Program-made: the position numbers and the translations under genes
Notes under the pieces: model-generated
What the model was told of the DNA's origin: nothing
Databases searched by the model: none
Seen by the model: the letters and a program-made list of their open reading frames with translations, nothing else
Shown here: in pieces, positions 7,073-11,220 of the stretch
Position numbering within the stretch: position 1 is the stretch's first letter
Layout of the letters: the number at the start of each line of letters is the position of its first letter
Source of the DNA: Alphaproteobacteria bacterium
Lineage (GTDB): Bacteria; Pseudomonadota; Alphaproteobacteria; Sphingomonadales; Sphingomonadaceae
Direction of reading: 5' to 3'
Assembly: GCA_018828205.1 (NCBI GenBank)
Contig: JAHJWA010000006.1
Span: 1-11,220 of the forward strand
Length of the DNA stretch: 11,220 nt

Positions 7073-8667
7073 GCAGCGGGCAGGGGGCATCCCGCAGCGC
7101 CGGAGCGCCGCCGCGCCGCATTCTCTCGATCTGGCTGGGCGCGCTGGCGATGGATCGCTGGTATCTGGCTCAGGAGCAGGCCGGTGAGCAGGCCGAGGAC
7201 GCGCCGCTGGTGCTGATCGCCGACACCGCGCATGGCCCGCGCATCGAAGCCGCCAATGCTGCGGGGCGCGCCGCGGGTGCGCGGGCGGGCATGATGCTCG
7301 CCGATGCGCGCACGCTGTGCCCCGCAATCCGCACCGCGCCCTCGGACCCCGCGGGCGATCGCGCGCTGCTCGAAAAGCTCGCCGAATGGGCGATGCGCTG
7401 GGGCCCCTGGTCGGCGCTCGATCCCCCCGACGGACTGCTCGTCGACGTCACCGCGGTGGCGCATCTCTTCGGCGGCGAGGCGCGGCTGCTCGAGGATGTC
7501 GCCGGTGCTTTCGCGCGCCGCCGCCTGACCATCCGCAGCGCGATCGCGCCGACCGCGGGGGCCGCCTGGGCGCTGGCGCATTTCGGCGCGCCGAACAGCA
7601 TTCTCGCGCCGGACGAACCGGATCATGAGCGCATGCCCGCGCCGCTCGCAGAGCTCCCGGTCGCGGCGCTGCGGCTCGACAGCGATGTCCTGACCGTGCT
7701 GCGGCGGCTCGGGCTCAAGCGGCTGGGCGAGCTCACCACCATCGGCCGCGATGCGCTCCAGCGGCGCTTCCGCAACCGCCGCTCGCCCGCCGCCAATCCG
7801 CTGGTCCGGCTCGACCAATTGCTCGGCCGCGTGCCCGAGCCGCTGCTCCCGGTGGTGCCGCAGCGCATGCCGCTGGTGCAGCGCCGCCTGCTCGAGCCGA
7901 TCCGCCATCGCCCGCTGCTCGACCGCGTGCTGGCCGATCTGGGCGAGGACATGGCGCGCGAGCTGGAAGGCAGCGCGCAGGGTGCCCGTCGTCTTGAGCT
8001 GGGGCTGTGGCGCGTCGATGGCGAGGTGGCGGTGCGCCGCCTCGAACTCGCCGCCGCCACCCGCGATCCCGCGCATATCTGCCGCTTGTTCGCGGCCAAG
8101 CTCGACGATGTCGATGCCGGTTTCGGGATCGAGATGCTGCGGCTGCGCGCCAGCTGGGCCGAGCCGCTGGCGCTCGAGCAACGGGACCTCGAAGCCGCGG
8201 CGGAGCAGCGCGGCACCTCGCTCGCCGCCTGCATCGACCGGCTCTCGGTGCGGCTGGGCGAGGGGGCGGTGACCCGGCCGGTGCTGCATCCCAGCCATAT
8301 CCCCGAGCGCGCGCAGCGCTGGCAGCCACCGCTCGCAGCCCAGGCCCCGGCGCAGGCAGAACTCGCCTTCCACCAGCGCCCGCTCAAGCTGCTCGACCGT
8401 CCCGAGCGGATCGCGGTGCTCTACGCCACCCCCGACGGCTATCCCCAGCGCTTCCGCTGGCGCGGCAGCGTCCACGATGTGGCGCGCGTCGAGGGGCCCG
8501 AGCGGATCGCGCCCGAATGGTGGCGCGAACGCGGCGCGGCGCGGCTGCGCGACTATTACCGCATCGAGGACGGCGAGGGGCGCCGCTACTGGATCTACCG
8601 CCAAGGCCTGGTCGGCGACGGCCGCGGCGGCCTGCCCGACTGGTATCTGCAGGGGCTCTGCGCTTGA
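7069..8667 (+). CDS. imuB: ImuB, catalytically degenerate Y-family polymerase homologue
   Basis: ImuB is the hub of the mutasome. It has a Y-family (DinB-like) fold but is thought not to polymerise; it connects ImuA and DnaE2 to the sliding clamp. With the GTG start at 7069 it has 532 residues. IWLGALAMDRW at 21-31 replaces the first acidic motif of active Y-family polymerases. PDGLLVDVTAVAHLFGGE at 120-137 aligns with the SIDE-x-x-LDVT block, placing G122 where the catalytic Glu should be. A little-finger-like part and a C-terminal region ending in IYRQGL and DWYLQGLCA follow. QAELAF at 429-434 fits the clamp hexapeptide Q-x-x-L-x-F. Start choice: GTG 7069 overlaps the imuA stop by 4 nt. ATG 7021 would add 16 Arg/Ala-rich residues and overlap imuA by 52 nt. 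dnaE2 does not follow. Confidence 0.87.
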   Translation: MSSGQGASRSAGAPPRRILSIWLGALAMDRWYLAQEQAGEQAEDAPLVLIADTAHGPRIEAANAAGRAAGARAGMMLADARTLCPAIRTAPSDPAGDRALLEKLAEWAMRWGPWSALDPPDGLLVDVTAVAHLFGGEARLLEDVAGAFARRRLTIRSAIAPTAGAAWALAHFGAPNSILAPDEPDHERMPAPLAELPVAALRLDSDVLTVLRRLGLKRLGELTTIGRDALQRRFRNRRSPAANPLVRLDQLLGRVPEPLLPVVPQRMPLVQRRLLEPIRHRPLLDRVLADLGEDMARELEGSAQGARRLELGLWRVDGEVAVRRLELAAATRDPAHICRLFAAKLDDVDAGFGIEMLRLRASWAEPLALEQRDLEAAAEQRGTSLAACIDRLSVRLGEGAVTRPVLHPSHIPERAQRWQPPLAAQAPAQAELAFHQRPLKLLDRPERIAVLYATPDGYPQRFRWRGSVHDVARVEGPERIAPEWWRERGAARLRDYYRIEDGEGRRYWIYRQGLVGDGRGGLPDWYLQGLCA

Positions 8668-8683
8668 GCTGTCAGACGAACGG

Positions 8684-8728
8684 GTGTCGCGGCGACACGG
8701 GCGGGCGGGGTTGCTTCTGCGCCTGCCC
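8684..8728 (+). other. Two tandem stem-loops between imuB and the channel gene
   Basis: The 77-nt gap holds two adjacent inverted repeats. GTGTCG (8684-8689) pairs with CGACAC (8693-8698) around CGG. GGGCGGGCG (8699-8707) pairs with CGCCTGCCC (8720-8728) with one G-T wobble and a 12-nt loop. No T tract follows, so neither is a standard intrinsic terminator. They could still pause transcription, protect the mRNA end or hide the next start. No Shine-Dalgarno is visible before the next ATG. Confidence 0.35.
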
Positions 8729-8744
8729 AACCTAGACACGCGCC

Positions 8745-9749
8745 ATGATATCCGCCTCACGAACCCTGCTCGCCCTCATCCTCTCCTCGCTGTTCCTCGC
8801 GCTCGCTCCGGGCTCCGCGACGGCGCAGGAAACCGTGGTGGTGGCCGAACTGCCGCCCTATGCCAAGCAGCAGCCCGACGGCCGATGGACCGGGCCCGCG
8901 ATCGATCTCTACCGCGCCGCGGCCGACCGCGCCGGCCAGGACTACCGGTTCGTCGCCGCCGGTCCCGATACGGGCGAGCCGGAATTCCCCGTCTATGCGA
9001 CCCCCGACATGCCTGCCCCGGCCATGCGCAGCCTTCCGCTTCATGCCGATTCGATCGGCCTGATCGGGATCGGCGCCGGATCGGGCTTCACCATGGGGTT
9101 GCTGGGTCTTTTTACGCCCGGCTTCTTCAAGACCGTCGCCATCTTCGCGCTGCTGGTGCTGATCGCCGGGACGATCTTCTGGCTGGTCGAGCGGAAGGGC
9201 AATGACGAGGTGCTGGCCGATGGCAGCAAGCGCCGGGGCATCGGGCAGGGTTTCTGGTGGGCCGGCGTCACCGCCACGACGATCGGCTATGGCGACCTCG
9301 TGCCGCGAACGACCGGCGGACGGATCGTGGCGATGATCTGGATGCTGTTCTCGATGGCGCTGACCGCGGTCCTCACCGCCTATCTGGTCTCGCTCACCGG
9401 CCAGCAGGGGGGAAATCGCAGCCTGAGCGATGCGCTGGCCGGCAAGCATATCGGCATCGTCGCCGAGGGGCCGGTCGCCCGGTCCGACCTCTCGGGTGCC
9501 GACAGGGTCGTGCAGTTCGCCACGCTCGATGCAGCGCTCGCCGCCTTCGACGAAGGCAGGATCGATGCGATCGCCTATCCCTTCCAGCCCGCGCGCGAGG
9601 CGGCCGGGGACCGGAGCGTCAGCGCAACCGACGGGTCGATCGCGCTGCCGGTGTTCCGGGTTTCGTCGGACCAATTGCGCGAAGAGCTGGACCGGGCGAT
9701 CCTCTCTTCCGAATGGCAGGAACGGGCCGAGCAGGCCTTCTCGCGCTGA
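8745..9749 (+). CDS. GluR0-like ion channel: substrate-binding lobes flanking a K+ channel pore
   Basis: This 334-residue protein has the architecture of prokaryotic ionotropic glutamate receptors. A signal peptide (1-27, cleavage after ATA) is followed by the S1 half of a periplasmic binding domain (about 28-110). TM1 is at 127-148. The pore loop GFWWAGVTATTIGYGD carries the potassium-type filter TIGYGD at 179-184. TM2 is at 193-215, and the S2 half (about 223-334) includes LAGKHIGIVAEG and EGRIDAIAYPF. Synechocystis GluR0, a glutamate-gated K+ channel, shares this order and filter. S1 appears about 25-30 residues short: the helix and the T-x-x-R-type segment that supplies the ligand-binding arginine are replaced by a Pro-rich stretch around residues 77-98. 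Ligand gating may be altered or lost. No Shine-Dalgarno is seen; the start is fixed by the signal peptide. It lies 77 nt after imuB on the same strand, and a functional link is unproven. Confidence 0.82.
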   Translation: MISASRTLLALILSSLFLALAPGSATAQETVVVAELPPYAKQQPDGRWTGPAIDLYRAAADRAGQDYRFVAAGPDTGEPEFPVYATPDMPAPAMRSLPLHADSIGLIGIGAGSGFTMGLLGLFTPGFFKTVAIFALLVLIAGTIFWLVERKGNDEVLADGSKRRGIGQGFWWAGVTATTIGYGDLVPRTTGGRIVAMIWMLFSMALTAVLTAYLVSLTGQQGGNRSLSDALAGKHIGIVAEGPVARSDLSGADRVVQFATLDAALAAFDEGRIDAIAYPFQPAREAAGDRSVSATDGSIALPVFRVSSDQLREELDRAILSSEWQERAEQAFSR

Positions 9750-9827
9750 GTCGATTGCGCGCCGCTGCCCAGACCGGGGCTTTCCCGCTGCCGCAAACCG
9801 GGTCCGGCCTTTCGCCGATCATCGCGC

Positions 9828-9855
9828 TTGCATATAAATAGGCGGAACATATAAG
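9828..9855 (+). promoter_or_regulatory. Candidate promoter of the radical SAM gene
   Basis: TTGCAT at 9828-9833 and TATAAG at 9850-9855 (5 of 6 matches to TATAAT) are 16 nt apart. The -10 lies within the LexA box. A start about 7 nt downstream would coincide with the ATG at 9862. A competing -10, TATAAA at 9833-9838, would place the start near 9845 and give a short leader with AAGGA as ribosome site; its -35 is poor. Confidence 0.4.
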
Positions 9856-9859
9856 GAAC
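9845..9859. promoter_or_regulatory. LexA box (SOS operator) of the radical SAM-UDG operon
   Basis: GAAC, seven bases (ATATAAG), GAAC is an exact alphaproteobacterial LexA operator with an AT-rich spacer. It ends 2 nt before the ATG at 9862, the same geometry as the imuA box. The Shine-Dalgarno candidate AAGGA (9853-9857) is embedded in it. This predicts DNA-damage induction of the downstream pair. Confidence 0.85.
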
Positions 9860-9861
9860 GG

Positions 9862-11106
9862 ATGGCGTCGCAAACCACTCTCGAGAGGCTCGAAATCCTG
9901 GCCGATGCGGCCAAATACGATGCCTCCTGCGCCTCCTCGGGGACGGCGAAGAAGGATTCGTTCGGCGGCAAGGGGCTGGGCTCGACCGAGGGGATGGGGA
10001 TCTGCCACGCCTACGCCCCCGACGGGCGCTGCATTTCGCTGCTCAAGATCCTGCTGACCAACCACTGCATCTTCGACTGCCATTATTGCATCAACCGCAA
10101 GAGCAGCAATGTGCGCCGCGCGCGCTTCACCCCGCAGGAGGTGGTCGATCTGACGCTGGCCTTCTACCGGCGCAATTACATCGAGGGGCTGTTCCTCTCC
10201 TCGGGGATCGTCAAGAGCTCGAACCACACCATGGAACAGATCGTAGAAGTCGCCCGCATCCTGCGGGTGGAGCACGATTTTCGCGGCTACATCCACCTCA
10301 AGACCATCCCCGAAGCCGATGCCGAACTGGCGCATCAGGCGGGGCTTTATGCGGACCGCGTCTCGATCAATGTCGAGCTGCCCACCGATGCCGGGCTCAC
10401 CCGGCTGGCGCCCGACAAGGACGCCCGCCAGATCGAAGGCGCGATGGGCAAGGTCAAGGCAGATTTGATCGAGGCCAAGGATGCGCGCAAGCGTTTCCGC
10501 CACGCCCCGCGCTTCGCGCCCGCGGGCCAGTCCACCCAGATGATCGTCGGCGCGGACAAGGCCAGCGACGCCGATATCGTCGGCAAGGCGAGCCGGCTGT
10601 ACGACAATTTCGGCCTGCGCCGGGTCTATTACTCGGCCTTCTCGCCCATCCCCGATGCCAGCGCGGTGCTCCCGCTCAGTCGCCCGCCGCTGATCCGCGA
10701 GCACCGGCTCTACCAGTCCGACTGGCTGATGCGCTTCTATGGCTACAAGCCCGCCGAGGTGATGCAGGCGACCGATGCCGACGGCAATCTGCCGCTCGAT
10801 ATCGATCCCAAGCTGGCCTGGGCGCTCAAGTTCCGCGAGAATTTCCCGCTCGACGTCAACCGCGCGAGCCGCGAGCAATTGCTGCGCGTGCCCGGGCTGG
10901 GGGTGAAGGCGGTCAACCGCATCGTCGCGAGCCGCCGCCACCGCACGCTCAGGCTCGACGATGTCGCCAAGCTCACCGTCTCGATCGCCAAGGTGCGGCC
11001 CTTCATCTGCACGGTCGACTGGCGACCGGTGACGCTGACCGACCGCGCGGATTTGCGCGCGCTGCTGGCGCCCAGGCGCGAGCAGCTCGAACTGTTCGCG
11101 GCGTGA
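9862..11106 (+). CDS. Putative DNA modification/repair radical SAM protein (UDG-linked, TIGR03916-like)
   Basis: This 414-residue protein matches the radical SAM family found beside a uracil-DNA-glycosylase-linked partner and presumed to act in DNA repair or modification; its reaction is unknown. The N-terminus has the conserved ASSGTAKKDSFGGKGLG and GICHAYAPDGRCISLLKIL stretches. The [4Fe-4S] site is C69-x3-C73-x2-C76 in LTNHCIFDCHYC, the canonical radical SAM spacing. LFLSSGI follows at about residues 111-117. A helix-hairpin-helix DNA-binding motif, LLRVPGLGVKAVNRI, lies at 340-354. The last residues include QLELF at 408-412, which fits the beta-clamp pentapeptide QL-x-LF. ATG 9862 is supported by the LexA box 2 nt upstream. 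The TGA overlaps the GTG of the next gene (GTGA), so the two are coupled. Family identity is confident; biochemical role is inference from context. Confidence 0.9.
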   Translation: MASQTTLERLEILADAAKYDASCASSGTAKKDSFGGKGLGSTEGMGICHAYAPDGRCISLLKILLTNHCIFDCHYCINRKSSNVRRARFTPQEVVDLTLAFYRRNYIEGLFLSSGIVKSSNHTMEQIVEVARILRVEHDFRGYIHLKTIPEADAELAHQAGLYADRVSINVELPTDAGLTRLAPDKDARQIEGAMGKVKADLIEAKDARKRFRHAPRFAPAGQSTQMIVGADKASDADIVGKASRLYDNFGLRRVYYSAFSPIPDASAVLPLSRPPLIREHRLYQSDWLMRFYGYKPAEVMQATDADGNLPLDIDPKLAWALKFRENFPLDVNRASREQLLRVPGLGVKAVNRIVASRRHRTLRLDDVAKLTVSIAKVRPFICTVDWRPVTLTDRADLRALLAPRREQLELFAA

Positions 11107-11220
11107 CCGCGCTCCAGCATCTCGCGGCCGGCACCCGCTATCTGGTCCAGCTCGCCGAGCCCGACGATTTCGAGGCCTGGCGCGAGCGGGCGCGGGCGCT
11201 GGTGCAGGGCGATGTCCCGC
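11103..11220 (+). CDS. UDG-linked DNA metabolism protein (TIGR03915/UdgX-fusion type), N-terminal fragment
   Basis: Only the first 39 codons are in the window. They start with GTG at 11103, overlapping the stop of the radical SAM gene by 4 nt. The stretch LVQLAEPDDFEAWRERARAL at about 14-33 resembles the opening of the partner protein that accompanies this radical SAM family. There, a strand is followed by a D-F-x-x-W-R-x-x-A-R-x-L helix. In many genomes this partner is fused to a uracil-DNA glycosylase of family 4/UdgX type. Whether the glycosylase domain is present here lies beyond the right edge. The call depends partly on the neighbour. Confidence 0.72.
   Translation, partial: MTALQHLAAGTRYLVQLAEPDDFEAWRERARALVQGDVP

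Noticed and set aside
6988..8760. 590-residue minus-strand open frame opposite imuB
   Set aside because: Arg/Gly/Ala-rich shadow of a GC-rich gene; no family features and no ribosome site.
9619..10941. 440-residue minus-strand open frame opposite the radical SAM gene
   Set aside because: The plus strand encodes the CX3CX2C and helix-hairpin-helix motifs; the minus frame is its complement and crosses the SOS operator.

Overview
This window is high-GC (roughly two thirds G+C by eye), densely packed bacterial chromosome. It looks alphaproteobacterial, most likely Sphingomonadales (Erythrobacter or Sphingomonas relatives). The reasons are the protein sequences, the codon use, an imuA-imuB mutagenesis pair, and two operators of the alphaproteobacterial LexA type (GAAC-N7-GAAC). 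The lineage is an inference from recognition; no search was run. I see no tRNA, rRNA, CRISPR array, insertion sequence or phage gene.

Region 1 (1-2323) holds the 3' end of a bile-acid:sodium-symporter-like carrier on the plus strand. It meets a minus-strand two-gene operon tail to tail: panB (pantothenate/CoA synthesis) followed by a DUF475/TerC-like membrane protein. Region 2 (2449-5563) has two plus-strand amino-acid-type transporters: a sodium-coupled NSS/SNF symporter and an APC-superfamily permease. A strong bidirectional terminator at about 5592-5621 closes this region and also serves the convergent small flavin-type split-barrel gene (5648-6133, minus).

Region 3 (6261-11220) is the most interesting part. 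A LexA box lies immediately before imuA, which overlaps imuB by GTGA. Next comes a GluR0-like protein: signal peptide, a shortened substrate-binding lobe, a potassium-channel pore with a TIGYGD filter, then a second lobe. A second LexA box lies immediately before a radical SAM protein of the putative DNA repair/modification family. That gene overlaps by GTGA the start of its usual uracil-DNA-glycosylase-linked partner, which runs off the window.

The two SOS operators sit at exactly the same distance (2 nt) from their start codons. In both cases a plausible sigma70-type promoter overlaps the operator and predicts a transcription start at or next to the ATG. ImuB carries a candidate beta-clamp motif (QAELAF). 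The radical SAM protein ends in an almost ideal clamp pentapeptide (QLELF). My working reading is an SOS neighbourhood that couples the known ImuAB mutasome accessories with a still poorly understood radical SAM plus UDG-like DNA repair system, possibly recruited to the replication clamp. The usual third partner, dnaE2, is not next to imuB here.
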